Source of the DNA: Manduca sexta
Taxonomy: Eukaryota > Arthropoda > Insecta > Lepidoptera > Sphingidae
DNA: 64,000 nucleotides
Direction of reading: 5' to 3'
Assembly (NCBI RefSeq): GCF_014839805.1
Contig: NC_051128.1
Coordinates: forward strand, 11,422,466 to 11,486,465
The notes under the pieces were generated by a model. The model made no database searches. It was not told the DNA's origin and was given only the letters and a program-made list of their open reading frames with translations. This document shows positions 12,002 to 24,260 of this stretch, one piece after another. The first letter of the stretch is position 1. Each line of letters opens with the position of its first letter. The translations under genes were made by a program, and so were the position numbers.

Positions 12002-12154
12002 CAGTGGCTAAAGGTTTATGTAACCCGATTACTGTCGGGTTCCCTTTATGTAGAATATAGTTATCATTAGAACGATTTGCAGACCGCATTCATATATATA
12101 AGTGTCTAATGTTGTGCGGGATTCCTTTTCGGAAAATTCAACCTATCGCCACTG
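12002..12154 (+). mobile_element. MITE-1 copy, best-preserved ends
   Basis: Starts CAGTGGCTAAAGGTTTATG and ends CAACCTATCGCCACTG, so the inverted ends are clear over about 14 positions. The core has ATCATTAGAACGATTTGCAG. The flanking 8-mers CTTGAAAA and CTTGCCAG match at only five positions, so a target duplication is uncertain. Confidence 0.8.
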
Positions 12155-12804
12155 CTTGCCAGGTTGAATACACATTTTGGTTTTTAATTTTTCGATATTG
12201 GATTTAAGACAGAATAGTTGTAAAACTCGGCCAAATTGTTTCTATAATATAAGTGTTTCGCTAAACTCACATTGTACAAAGTAGGAAAGATGGCATGATT
12301 AATTTAAAATTTATAATGACGTACTTAATTTTTATTATTGAATTGAAAAGACCAACCGCTTGCTGAGTAACAACGAGCTTTGAACTAAAGGAATCCTATT
12401 TAATGTTTTTAAAGTACTACGGAGAGATTAGATGTTAATTCTCATAATGGCCTTTACTCTGAATATGATATTTATCAAATTAGAAAACAAGCTAGACACA
12501 TGGCAGAAACGTGGTACGCACCGAGATGAAAAGCAGAAGTGTTTGCATCCAAGCAAACTCGCATACGAGAAAACGCGTAGTAATATTTGTGGTTAAAATC
12601 CATTTAGTTTCATAATACGTTTGCTAATAAAAATACATTTTGCTATAGACGTTAATAAATCGCAAATACTCAGTCATCTAAACATTGCTTAAAATCTCTC
12701 ACGATCTCATTCCCAAAATCCGTCCGAAAACAAAATCTATGTAGAAAGCTAGCAATTGCGGCCCAACCCAAAGACATTGCAAAGAGAAAAAAACGGCCAA
12801 TAAT
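12155..12804. other. AT-rich non-coding stretch
   Basis: No gene, RNA or repeat family recognised. Confidence 0.4.
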
Positions 12805-12960
12805 AATAGTCGGCGCACGAATATCGAGGCCAAGGCTTGTGCAACTTTCGAAACCCCCCCTACGATGCGTCTGCGCAGCCCCCCCTCCCGTCTCCCTCGC
12901 TCCCCGACCGCGACACCCCGCCCAATATCCTTGCGGACCCGCTTTATTTATAGCCCAGTA
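12805..12960. promoter_or_regulatory. GC-rich block with a minus-strand TATAAATA
   Basis: A C-rich run (CCCCCCCTACGATGCGTCTG onward, to CCGCCCAATATCC) stands out from AT-rich flanks. On the minus strand TATAAATA spans 12952-12945. A 99-codon minus-strand frame (12670-12969) crosses the block but begins with TTG and shows no recognisable domain. A promoter or 5' exon is possible; nothing confirms it. Confidence 0.3.
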
Positions 12961-14621
12961 CTTTAACAACCGTTTGGATGTTTTTTTTGCAATTGCGGAA
13001 GAGGTATTGGTTTTAGAAACTTTTTAAAAACATTGGAATTGTTGTTTCTTTGGATAAAATGGCGGGTAATGCCAAATATTGCTTTTATTTGCATTATAAT
13101 TCGATATATGGAGAGAATTACAGGTTTAATTTCGAATCAATTGCATTTCTATGAATATATAAGTCGATCGAACAATGTTTCGCAATTTAATCTTTTCAAG
13201 ATTTCAATACGTTAGTACAGCTTTAGTTTTATTTATTTAATTAAGGGAAAATCTTAGACCAAATCAGGACCATTTTCACTTAAGCGGCCTAATGATTTGT
13301 TTCACAAAGTTCAATAAGGATATTAAACAGCTAATGTAGTATTTACTTACGAGCGTATTTTAGGACGTAACTTATACATTTAGCCGTTTTATATTTCAAG
13401 AATAATATTAACTCAGACGCGAAAAGGCGCTTAATATCACCAAAATCATAAACTAATTTCTGGATTAGTTCTAATATTTAATAACAGATGGCCCTTATCG
13501 CTTTAGTTTTCCTGTCATTAACAAATCAACGGATAAACTGCGTTTTTTTATTTTAATTATCGAGTGCATACAATTCGTTCGTATAACATTACGTCATTTT
13601 ACTTAGTAATTAATAGCAAACAACATGTAAATTATTTATAGAGTTAGGTCAATGTTTTCCTTGTAGGTTAATCTTTCTAAAATGTTTAAAGCATGCAGAA
13701 TAATTCATTCTATTTAATGTATACTGCGATTAACTATTTACATACTTTATGTTATTACGTCAATAATTATTAATTATGAATATTTAGAGGATAATCACTA
13801 AACTAAAAAATAGACCAACCATGTTAATAATAATTTAATATTTTAGACGAATTCAATGTCATTGTTATCGCCTCGATATAAGACACTATAAATTATAAGA
13901 CTAAATGATATGAACTGAGTGTTCCTATGCAGATATCAAGTGAATATTGACAGGCAAGTGAAAGAGATAGGGAGATCGTGCGGCCTGGTGGTCTAGAATA
14001 ACAGTACCGAATTAAACTTATTAATTTTCATTAAATATAGTATACTTTATATTTGCAAAACACTTATAGAAGAAATATTTTTTGAAAATAGGTTATAAAC
14101 TTTAAGGTAACTGAACCGCTGATGATCTATTTAATTCTAAAATCTTCTTAAACAAATATAAAACTGATAAAAAAAACTTTGATTTACTTGCAACATGTGA
14201 GTTATACTGAAAGAAATAACAAAAAATCGTAGTATATTTTGAAAAAAATGTCATAAATGGTGGTACATGTTAGAAACCAGGCCATCATTGATTTCCTATA
14301 TATTAATCAATTATTATACATCTACTAACAAATTTTCCACACTTAAATATATTTAAAACTAACGTATTACTTTCATGACCTAGCTCTAACAAAACGAGAT
14401 TCGAACCCCGACACTGTAGCTTTATTTGTGAGACAAGGAAAACGCGCAGATGCGTGGCCCTCGCTTACTCACTCGAGACAACCTTGAGTAGTGCCACAGT
14501 GCAGGGCAGTAACGCAACATCAAATACAACGATTCGTTTCAATACTCACTTAACTCATGTTAAGCGAAGTGGATGTTTTAACCCCATCAAACTTGCCAAT
14601 GGTAGCATATAACATATCGTC
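12961..14621. other. AT-rich non-coding stretch
   Basis: One ATGGCGG (13059-13065). Near 14390-14410 a B-box-like ATTCGAACCCC on the minus strand hints at a decayed tRNA-derived SINE head. No gene is supported. Confidence 0.35.
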
Positions 14622-14700
14622 TTACTGGTCAAGGTTCGTGAAGTTCAAGGTTCCATTCCCAGTCTAGGCAACCAATGTCTGCGTATATAGTTGTTTAAAA
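14622..14700 (+). repeat. tRNA-like SINE head (SINE-E type), decayed
   Basis: CTTACTGGTCAAGGTTCG is followed by AAGGTTCCATTCCCAGTCTAG, a B-box-like segment with the CCAG(T/G)CTAG continuation seen in the 26.8 and 33.8 kb copies. It does not fold as a functional tRNA by eye. Confidence 0.45.
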
Positions 14701-16477
14701 ACACGTTCTCGGAATTCGGATTGGTGAAAATCGTGAACGCCGCGCAAGTCCGGGTTCAATTTTCGCGCTACATCTTATATTGATTTTTCTTTTGGCGTCT
14801 CCAAAGACATCGAAGCTTAAAAATCACCTTTCCTATAACTAAAAGCCGAAAATGGCAGACTTTTACTTAAGCCAAAATACCTTCTGTAACAACAAAAGAT
14901 CATTGGTGATTAACAAAAGTCAGACAAATCAACTTATTTATAAACCAGTAAAGTTGTATTACTGTCTCGGCCTAGCTGTGATGGACAATGCAAGGCAGCT
15001 GACAGCGTATAGATTGATCGGGAACATTTTTATTTAGTGTGCACTTATAATAAAGCGATGTTATATTAGTTGTACCAGCGACTCTGTGGGGAACTTATTT
15101 ACAAACGTTTGCTAGAAGTTCCACACATAATAGTCCTTTATGGAATTTTCCTATGCATTTATAAGTTTACTAATTTTACTAAGCACCTTTTGGCGTTAAA
15201 AATTGTCAGATATCAAACTAAGTTTATCTATCTGAAATATATTTTAAAAAACATTGAAATATTTTATATTACAAACAACTCAAGCATTTATAATCTAAAA
15301 TAGAACACTATATTTCGATTTAAAACTGACCAAAACGACTTAGTGCATAAGCTATTTGTCGACTCGTGCGCAGTGCACCGGGCGACCTCGAATGCTGTGT
15401 TTGATTACGGAAGCTCACCCGACCAGCTCTAAAGATGGGCATTGTTTGATATATTACTTACACGCCCCTTGTATCGAAGGGCCTTTATTTTTATCAGTGG
15501 TTATTAAAGTAGTAAGCTTACTCAAAACGTATTGAAGGTAATAAGTAAGAATATTGATAAATATATTAATAAGTCTGCCATTTTTAATAAATGATTGCAA
15601 TACCTTTCTTGAATCTATCTTAAAAATAATAAACTATTCCAATCGTTTTCTTCAATCTATCTCAAAAATGTACCAAACAGAACAAAGTTTATTTAGACAT
15701 GCTTCATTTGTAAGCTTATTATATATAGTTATTTTGATCAGTCTATTCTCGAAATTGGATTGAAGATAAGATTGGGATGGTTAAATAAAAATGGCTGTTA
15801 ATTAACAATTTATTACTATTCATGTGCGTTCCTATTAACTTGTTTTCACGCTCGGTGATTGCTAATTCGTTGTCGAATTCTGCCACAAAGCAAGCGGGCT
15901 TTCATGTTTCCTTTAGATAGAGATTGTAGCCATGCATTATAGAAATCATTTTAATGAAGTCACAACTTCTTAGTAAAATATTTGATTGCTGTTTCATATT
16001 CTATTATTATAAACATTATAGTAAATAAATAAAATTATTTATATTTGATATGTTAGGGTAACGAGTGAGAAAGCCGTGAAATATTAAACCTACTATGTTA
16101 AGAAACTTTAGAACCTATTGCCATTTGCATATTTTTGGCATCAAATCGATAGCGTCTGCGCATCCTTTAATGAAACATTAAATCTCCCACATGAATCAAA
16201 AACATTAGGAAAATTTTCTTCCATGAAAAACACGAATAGATATTCGAAGAAAGATGAAATCAGTGATTGCGAGATAAACGGGTTACATGACACTTTAAAC
16301 ATGCGCGCGGCAATGCGGATCAATGCTATCTCCATCAACTAGACATGGGGGTCAAGGTTCAAAACTGGCAATGAACTGATCCAGATCATTAGTTTGTCCT
16401 TGGGGCTTGTTTTTGAATTAACATCCCTCAGTATGAGGGTGTTGTTTGTAAATGCCGGTAGTATTTTTTTTATATTG
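14701..16477. other. AT-rich non-coding stretch
   Basis: Frames of 60-77 codons at 14852-15763 and 16118-16342 match no domain I recognise. No repeat family is clear. Confidence 0.4.
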
Positions 16478-16721
16478 ACTGCTTCGATGGCATAGTTGTA
16501 TAGCGCGCGACATCGCTTTGAAGTCCTAGTTTCGGGAAATTATATTTATTTATACACTTTATATACAGAGAATTGTATAAGCGGACGTAAATCAAAAGGC
16601 ATTGGGTTTTTCTGCTCATTACCATCATGGACTTTAGTAATATCCATTATGATATGGTATGGAAGACATGACGAAAAATGCCCTATATCTCTGCCTATAC
16701 CGGTGATAAAGGCGTGATGTC
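16478..16721 (+). repeat. SINE-A copy, decayed
   Basis: Head ACTGCTTCGATGGCATAGTT holds an A-box-like TGGCATAGTTG, then GAAGTCCTAGTTTCGG (decayed B box). The middle has TTGGGTTTTTCTGCTCA. The tail CTCTGCCTATACCGGTGATA ends AAGGCGTGATG. An AT-rich stretch interrupts the head. Confidence 0.65.
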
Positions 16722-18150
16722 ACCGTTGTGTTATATAGAATAAAGAAGAGCTCCCCACAATAAGAGCAATAATATGCGTTAAAGGACACAGGTATCCTTA
16801 AACAACGTCAATACAATGACTTAAAATGTAAGTCTCAAATGTCCAGCAATTACATTGGCCTTGACCTTGAGAATGAAACAGCGGTCGCCAGTCTTGCTTG
16901 GCAGCAGAAGTAGATTCGTCGAGGTCTACTACCCCAACTACTTATACTACCCATAGTAACATACTACCCATGCGTCTCAAGGACATTTGGTCGCGTATGC
17001 ACTATACCGCCCCGATTTGATCAGTAGATAAATTATTATCTTAAGTAGATAGATGCATAATGCACTTTACTAGAGTTTCTTAATAATGCTTTAAGTCATA
17101 AATTTTCTTATTTCATTCTCATCAGATTTTAAAATGATGTTGATTCTTTTTTTAATTTTTATAGCTGTTGTGGCTTTTTTCTTTAACATTTTATAACTTT
17201 TTCTTATTGGCCGGTTTTGCATTGCATAAAATTACTTCACAAAATGGCTGACAATGCCGTCAATGAATATTAAAATATTAATTTGCAAAGGAATTTAAAC
17301 TTATCGAACATAATTTTAAAATTAAAAATAAAATATTCGTTCATAACCTAAAGTCGAATCTCGCCGACGCCGACTGTCCGCCATCTTTATCGACTACAAC
17401 TCAATCGGAAAACGACACCGTGTCTCTGTGTGTAACACTGTGTGCGTCTCGTGTGTAAGATGCACAGTTAGCGTTGCAGTCGCTCGGCGCTAGTGTAGCT
17501 AACAATGTGCAACAAATATTCGAGTAATTTTTAGTTCCCAATTCCACCACCGGCAAATATGCATTTGCAGATTGATGAAACTGAAAAACAGCACATCGGC
17601 CGCGTGATTCCTTCGCATTTAAATGCAAAAAGATAGTATCATGAAATGAATCTTATTTGTTACGAATTAAAGATGACATTACAATGGCATTATTGTTATT
17701 TTTTTCTCTTTGCGGCCGCCTCAAGAAGGGAACTCTTTGTTTCCTATTAGTTTTCTTTTATTTATTGTCGTTTTCTTTAACTCGAGATGTGGGTCAGGAT
17801 CGGAAGAGCTGTTAATGCTTTAAGCTATTTTAAGCTGGCTCATACAGACGTTTAAAAAGACAGAGTGAAGATTCAAGTTCATACGATGTATTGCTCTGTT
17901 TACACCTTTATTAAACGTAGATTTAAGATATATTTTTAGTCAGAATAACACATTAGAAATGCAGTTTACGTTCTCTCGGCCTTCATTTAAAGATAATGGT
18001 ATTATCTAAAGTGTTGATTTGGCATCGTCCAAACTGCAGTTATTCGGGTATATAACTGTAACTAACAACAATATTGCGCCCTTTAGTCATCAGATTAGAC
18101 GAAGAGACGTATACTCGTCTTACAATAGCCGGCAAACAACTTGAATATAT
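16722..18150. other. Non-coding stretch
   Basis: Contains TGACCTTGA (16862-16870), a perfect FTZ-F1/ERR-type site, and CCGCCAT (17378-17384). No gene or repeat family recognised. Confidence 0.4.
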
Positions 18151-18203
18151 TACCGCGTGGTGGGGGCTACACTAAGACAGGTATAATCCCACACCACGCG
18201 GTA
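18151..18203. repeat. Perfect 12 bp inverted repeat with 29-nt loop
   Basis: Arms TACCGCGTGGTG (18151-18162) and CACCACGCGGTA (18192-18203). GC-rich arms in an AT-rich setting could form a stable hairpin in RNA or DNA. Confidence 0.75.
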
Positions 18204-18483
18204 GTGTGTAGAGCTTATAGTTTAAAAATCTATCTATTCCGTCTAATATCAAACCCAAACCTACGACCTCAGCGTTTAACCCATAATAGTGCAACGCACG
18301 CACAGTCGCTGCGATGTCATTTGAAAATCAAAGTTAAATGACATGAGATATTTTTAACTTCAAACTTTATCGACTGTAGATTTGACGCTCTATATGTTTT
18401 GCAATAATATGCAACAGGGCTTGTACTTTGACTTTACTAACAGGAATACTTAAAAGTTGAGTATAACGTTTATACTAGAAGAT

Positions 18484-18668
18484 GCTAGCCGTCTTGCCCG
18501 CAATATGGCTTCCCGGGTCAAAAATTTCCTCTGTATATTTTACTGTTAGTAGCCTATATACTAATCCGGGATATAATCTATCTATTTGCCAAATTTTATT
18601 CAAAAGCGTTCAGCAGTTTCTGCATTATCTTGTAACAAACATCGAAACATCGTGCACAAACATTTAAA
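18484..18668 (-). mobile_element. ATGCGAAAG-type element, decayed
   Basis: On the minus strand the order matches the common lepidopteran family I associate with Lep1/Helitron-like non-autonomous elements: AACAAGATAATGCAGAAACT, then AATAAAATTTGGCAAATAG, then ATATACTAATCC-type and GGAAGCCATATTGCGGG blocks. It is highly diverged; the Helitron assignment comes from memory. Confidence 0.45.
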
Positions 18669-19191
18669 ATATTAAATAGTAAGAATGAACTGGTCCATTT
18701 TGAAACCAGATCAAAAGCGTCTACTGTTGACTACTAGTGAAAATAGTTACACGATAGTTCCATGCATCTATTGCTGCCTAGTTGGTCATTCCATAAAATA
18801 ATAAATACTTAAACAACGAACACAAACGATAGCTTTCTGTTTATTACTTATAGAATTTAAATTACTCATGACCACGTAACACTAAAAGGATGGTCAGATG
18901 CAGCTAACGAAAGGTTCCCTAAGTAGCTCCATCTTTAGATAAAGAAATTATTGTCACATCACTTTTTTTCGATACGTTACATTTTCAATCACTTCCCCTA
19001 GTCGAAAATCTTGCAAAATTCGAGTTCTAAGTATTCAGTAACTATCCATCACGGTTTGTCAACTGTATCTATTGTTATAATACACATGAGTAGTTTGAAA
19101 ACTGTTAACTAATCGACGTCACGTAAGCAATTACTTAAAACACCATAATCGTTCTATGAAAGCTAAATGTTGTAGTAATATTGAGGATCTC
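18669..19191. other. AT-rich spacer
   Basis: No feature recognised. Confidence 0.4.
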
Positions 19192-19300
19192 AACTCAGTA
19201 TCAACCTGGAGTCTGAAATTTGTAGCTTATGGGACCAAATGCGTCGAAAAGTGGGTGCTCTAGTTCCTCTGTCTCCCTCTTCAGGGTTAAGGCGAGATGA
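19192..19300 (+). repeat. SINE-A fragment
   Basis: Body and tail only: ACTCAGTATCAACCTGGAGT, GAAAAGTGGGTGCTCTAGTT and CCTCTGTCTCCCTCTTCAGG followed by TTAAGGCG. The tRNA-like head is missing. Confidence 0.65.
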
Positions 19301-19534
19301 GTTTTATTTTTGTGCGTTTGGTGATTGAATTTGGCAGCTTTTGAGCAACGAAACGTGTAAAAGCTGCTCCCTATCTTTTAATTCCTTTCCACATTAAAGA
19401 TAATATTTGTACATTTGCAGCGCTGCGCTACTCCATTTAAACTGCCACTGACCATTCATGCAAGAGCTACATATGTAAGGCGTTGCTTCCATTAATTGCA
19501 TCTCTATCTATCCTAGAATCAGATGTTTTTTTTT

Positions 19535-19712
19535 GGAATGGATAAGTATGTTGGACGTTTAAGCCTTATACGACATTCGTGGTATTGCCGCAACATACTT
19601 CAAGACAGTCTACTTAAACCCCACTTTTGAGGAATCAGTTCCAAGTGTATTAGCAGAATCGAACCTGATATCCTACTCTAGTATATTTAACCGTTAGACC
19701 ACGTAGGTCATG
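19535..19712 (-). repeat. tRNA-like SINE, separate type
   Basis: On the minus strand, TGGTCTAACGGT matches an A box and CAGGTTCGATTCTGC a B box about 40 nt later. The remainder lacks tRNA stems, so a SINE head is likelier than a tRNA gene. Confidence 0.5.
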
Positions 19713-19939
19713 ATTAGTAAACAACTATAATTCGTCCCAAAGATAACATGACTCAGCCCGCGTGCAATTATTTATAGAAACGAATATATATGACCGTTCG
19801 TTTCAATTAGATGTCTGTGATTTGGTTCTGGGATTTGTTGTTTTTTATTGGCCGCTGTAGTATAATAGGAAAGGATTCGATTCGTCTGATGAATAAAATA
19901 ACAAGACTTGCTTGTGACTTCTGATATTAAAATAGTAAA

Positions 19940-20235
19940 TTTTTTTATTGCTTTGATAGATGAGACGAGCTTGCCGTTCGCCTGATGGTAAGCGATACGC
20001 CCATCAACAGTAGAAACACCATCCAACACCTTGAATTACAAAGTATTGTTTGGTTTCCACTGCGTTCGCCATCCTGCGACATGAGATGTTAAGTTATGTT
20101 CAGTAGTTACACTGGCTACAATGTCCTTCAAACCGGAACACAACAGTGACTGCACACTGCTGCTTGGGGGCAGAAATAGATATTGCAGTGGTACCTACCC
20201 AGGCGGACTCTCACATATGAAAGACCTACCACTTT
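19940..20235 (-). repeat. Family D poly-A retroposon tail
   Basis: The plus strand begins TTTTTTTATTGCTTT, the complement of an AATAAAAAAA tail, so the element reads on the minus strand. It then has GACGAGCTTGCCGTTCGCCT, AGTAGAAACACCATCCAACA and TGCTGCTTGGGGGCAGAAAT, ending near AAGACCTACCAC. Relatives occur at 45.9, 50.6, 59.9 and 63.6 kb. Confidence 0.75.
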
Positions 20236-20567
20236 ATTTCATGCGATATTTTTGCCAGTGTATTTATGCCTTTTTTCATGCGCTATTCACCGTTAGTAAT
20301 TTCTCCAGTGAAGCCCCATTAAAAAGTTTAACTTGTCAAAAATAATGTTGGGATTTAAAATAAATAAAATGCTTCATTGATCACGTAGGCTAACATAGTT
20401 GCACTTATAATAAATCAAGTTACATGAGAATATATATGATTGATGTAAATTTACGCCTGTATCGGAAGGATGGGCAGTCTGGAGTCCACACATTAGTACT
20501 TAGTATACCCATTGCTCTAATGGACCTTGTTTCCATCCGATACATAGAATTGGGTACTTGATTTTTT
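20236..20567. other. AT-rich spacer
   Basis: No feature recognised. Confidence 0.4.
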
Positions 20568-20835
20568 TTAGGCATTTGTTAAAGGTCTAATACAATCCAA
20601 AAGGGAAAATGATGATGATGTGGATAGAAGAGCCGGTAGGGGTCGACGGAACCGAACCTTCAAATGATATCTGACATTCTTAGTAAAGGCCAGGCCGAAA
20701 ATATCCTGAACCAGCGAGAATGCATGATTGATGAAGGTGGAGGAAGCTAGAGAAGTATGCCAGAATCGTGCAAAGTGGCAATCCATATAGGATACCTACC
20801 CCTATAGAATAAGGGCGTGATAATGTATATATGTA
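20568..20835 (+). mobile_element. Degenerate LINE 3' end (RTE-like)
   Basis: The last plus-strand frame before the tail reads EEAREVCQNRAKWQSI then stop (about 20735-20790), resembling the C-terminal end of lepidopteran RTE-type reverse transcriptase ORFs. The 3' UTR has ACCTACCCCTATAGAATAAG followed by GGCGTGATAATGTATATATG. Upstream codons contain stops, so it is dead. Confidence 0.5.
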
Positions 20836-22960
20836 GTTAATCCAAAAATCTAACACAAAAGAAAAGCAAATCAATTTAAAAATTAACATGTTATAAAAAA
20901 AATCTTGTAAAAATAGGAATGGCGAATTTATATATTTTATGATCAAAATCACTAATTTTAATTTCTCAATCTGGCTCTCTAATACCAACACCACCTAAAT
21001 ACAATATTTCCTTGATGATACAATTATAATATATTTGGAGATATAAGTTGGCATATATACGTAACATACATAACAATAGAACAAAATAAATAATAATTAT
21101 TAGTTTATACACCACTGATTCTTCTCAGAAGTAGTAATCTAAAACATCTTTCTTGACATGTTTAACCTCTAGGATTGTCTATGACAAGCAGTGACTGAGC
21201 ATAAGACTTATTTACATCTAATATCGGAGTAATAAATGCCTTGTATGTTATAATTTAAAGTCCCAATTGCTTTGCAATCATGAAGTTTACCATAAGATAT
21301 CTGATCTACTCATGATGACGTCTTTTACTTTATCCCCCTTGCAATAGAAGTCTACGCAGCAATTTTTTACAAGCATGCGAAAGTTATAAATACAGTAAGA
21401 ATAAGGTTCAGTTTTTATTACTGGCCGGTAATCTGACTTTTACCTTATCAAATCATGTAAGGTATGCTTTCCTCCTCATTAATATATTAGCTCTGTATTA
21501 TATTATCTTCCTGAGGGATATGAGATGTTTCTACTGAGAGTTAGGTACGTAATTTGCTTACAGTGCGTTTGTAGGCTTGCATTTGAAACTAATAGCGAAC
21601 TCTCAGGTTTTCTCGTGATGTTTGATATCATGGGGAGTTTAGGGCTATTTTTACAAATTAAATTAGCTATTGTCAACCTTAATGGCCTATTTGAAGTTTA
21701 TTCCTAAAAGATTTAACAGATCTGAAGCTGAGAATGACAGAAATATGAGTGAGATAAATTCAAACTGATCGAGAAACGGGAGAGCTTTTATTCGCAAAGG
21801 GACAGGCACAACTAAAGCAATACTAGATGTTATACCTAGGAACTTAGTTTTACTTGCACAGGTTTATTTATATAATTAGTACTCAGGACTCATCGTTCCT
21901 CAGTTAAAGATGTACTAGATAATAAAGTGTTAATGTTATACACAAAGTACATTAAACTAATGTGTCATTCTACATCTAAGCGAGTCATGATGCCCTTTGA
22001 TAGGTGAAACTACTGTGTTTGACCTGATGACTCGAACGTTAAAATTACTATTAATCAAATGTTTTAGATTTTTATCGTTATACAAATTATTTGTGATACT
22101 GAAAAACAAACGTAAAACGCTGTTTAGTGAGGAATATAATTACATAGTTATTATTTCTCATTTTAATAAATATTATACTTAATATATTGTTATAGTTTAT
22201 TTGTAAAAAATATATTCGGTATTATCATAATGTTACTGTTTTTACATGAGCATTTAAAATCGCTATATTATTTTTATAAAACATCTTATAAATTAGAAAT
22301 TAAATTTATTATAAATATTTTTAAATTATATTACTTAAACTTAAATTACTATGATGTTAATGATGATATCTTGTAATAAAACAGGGGTATAATGAGCAAA
22401 GCACTACGTAATCATCCTTTTATGTGCTTGAAGCGCATAGGGTTAAATATAGTAACATGATTATAATTATAATTTTAAACCTATTTAACTTTTTGATTAT
22501 ATTTGTATTTAATACCGATTTACAATTAATTCTATGAGAAATGTAACAACACCTTATGAAGTGATTAGTAACTTATTTAATTAATTGGAATAAAATTATA
22601 TATTTTTATAATAGTTTACAAATAGGAATTATTTCTTAAACATAAAATTCACCGAAAATAAAGTTTGAATGTTATAATCATTTTATTTTTGCCACTAAAC
22701 CGTTTGAAATGAAACTAAAAAAAAGAGAAAAAGAAATTAAAAAACACTGACCGCATTTTAAAAATACGAGCTTTCTTTCTGACGAATTAAAAATAAAACC
22801 GCGTGAGAGAGACGGCAGATCCGAAACTTTTACTCGAAAACATGCAAAACGTTTCAACTTAGGCCTATAAACACATTAAATTTCACCGTAAATACCAACT
22901 AAAATACTTTACACCTTTTTACTAACGAAATAAGCGTGTTTGTTATTTTTCGGTTAGTAT
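20836..22960. other. AT-rich non-coding stretch
   Basis: Very AT-rich around 22130-22720. Short frames only; one at 21525-21707 has no recognisable domain. I looked for mitochondrial-like coding and saw none. Confidence 0.4.
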
Positions 22961-23110
22961 TTTAATGGTTATTTTCCTAAAAATGGTGAAAAAACAACAT
23001 GGCGGAGCCCGCGCACTTGGTAGGCTTCAAAAAAAGAGCATACAATCAAAATGGCTGGCTTTCTCGGCAGTGCCTAGTGTTGCTGACGTCATTGGACGAC
23101 GTGTCCTTGT
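22961..23110. promoter_or_regulatory. Motif-rich patch (ATGGCGG and TGACGTCA)
   Basis: ATGGCGG (22999-23005) lies 80 bp from the CRE palindrome TGACGTCA (23084-23091), in a GC-richer patch. A 75-codon frame covers it but has no recognised domain. This is a candidate regulatory segment on motif content only. Confidence 0.25.
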
Positions 23111-23629
23111 CACTTTGTCTAGGGATTCTTCTAATACGACTGCATTTGTAGGAAATATACGTTTTACAAAGTTACCTCGTGTTTTTCTGTAGTGTGAATG
23201 GTGTCGAACGGTGGTTTTAAAAAGCAGATTTCATTATAATTTATGATTTCTAAACGTATTCAAATATAATATTGTGAAAACAAATAAATACGGTGGACGG
23301 AATATTAAAATATTTTTTAAAAAATTGTCACATAAAATAAAACGGTTAAAAATGTGAATAAACAATAAGCAAAATAAAAAAGGTACTCACCAAAAAACAG
23401 AAACGGTAAACACAAAGTCCAATAAATCTAAATAATTGATAAAATAACACAACACGACACAGGGCACTAGAGTTTTATTATAAAGATAAAAAATCTTGGA
23501 TAAATCAAAAAACTAAGGCATCATAGACGACGTCTGAAATTAAAATAATATTTGTGTAACAATTCGCGGCCGACTCCTGCGCAAATTCAAAACGCTCGTT
23601 CAATAAAAATAGGATAAATAATAGATATG

Positions 23630-24260
23630 CGCCGGTGGAATATTGGAAGTGTCGGAGGCCGACGCGCGCTCCATGTAGTTTATTCAAAAAATCGCGATGT
23701 ACTGGCGCGCTAATAAACTTGCAGGAAGGACGCGTTTTCCTAGTGATGTAGACACAAAAATTCTTTTCAAAAAATCCAACCAACGAGCGTTTTGAGCCAA
23801 AAAATCTAACCTAACCTAACCCTGTCGGGCGGCCGACTGACGGGCGCGTAGGGGCCGTATTGCCAAATATTTTTTTTTGCATCTCGGCCGAATTATGCAC
23901 TTGTATGCGACTTACGTCGTCCCTTCATTGTGGTGGTGCGACATGTACCGATTGGGCATTTTTACGTGCGCTCGATGTGTGCTCACTCACACACGCGCGA
24001 CACACGAAATTTTTGTATGTGCGCGTTCGGCGGCCCTTCGGCGTTTTTCGAGTTTATTTTACACGAAAATTTCCAAGTGTTATGTAAACACTGTGGATTT
24101 TTTTTAACGTGACTAAAGTTAGGAGCCGGAGGGGTCGACGGTCGCATTTTTCGGGAACTCTGACTAATTTCGCTAAAAGGATCTTCGGCAGGACGGTGGC
24201 GCTCCGATCTCGGCGTTGTTTCGCTTCGGCGCGAGCGCGCTTTAAACAGCTCGCTTCTTT
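23630..24260. promoter_or_regulatory. CpG-rich block, promoter or 5' exon candidate
   Basis: Dense CG dinucleotides (GGGCGGCCGACTGACGGGCG, GCGTTCGGCGGCCCTTCGGC, TTCGGCGCGAGCGCG) stand out against AT-rich flanks. A short run TAACCTAACCTAACC lies at about 23808. Frames of 60-81 codons overlap in several phases on the plus strand, so none is credible alone. No clear TATA box or splice boundary is identified. Confidence 0.35.

Noticed and set aside
12670..12969. 99-codon minus-strand frame as a gene
   Set aside because: It begins with TTG, crosses a low-complexity C-rich block and shows no domain.
18108..18122. iab-4-like microRNA (ACGTATACT)
   Set aside because: Only the first nine bases resemble it and no matching precursor stem is visible.
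22130..22720. Nuclear insertion of mitochondrial DNA
   Set aside because: Very AT-rich, but no mitochondrial protein or rRNA similarity was recognised in any frame.
23808..23822. Telomeric (TTAGG)n tract
   Set aside because: Only about three CCTAA units; the similar run near 48702 is also short and imperfect.
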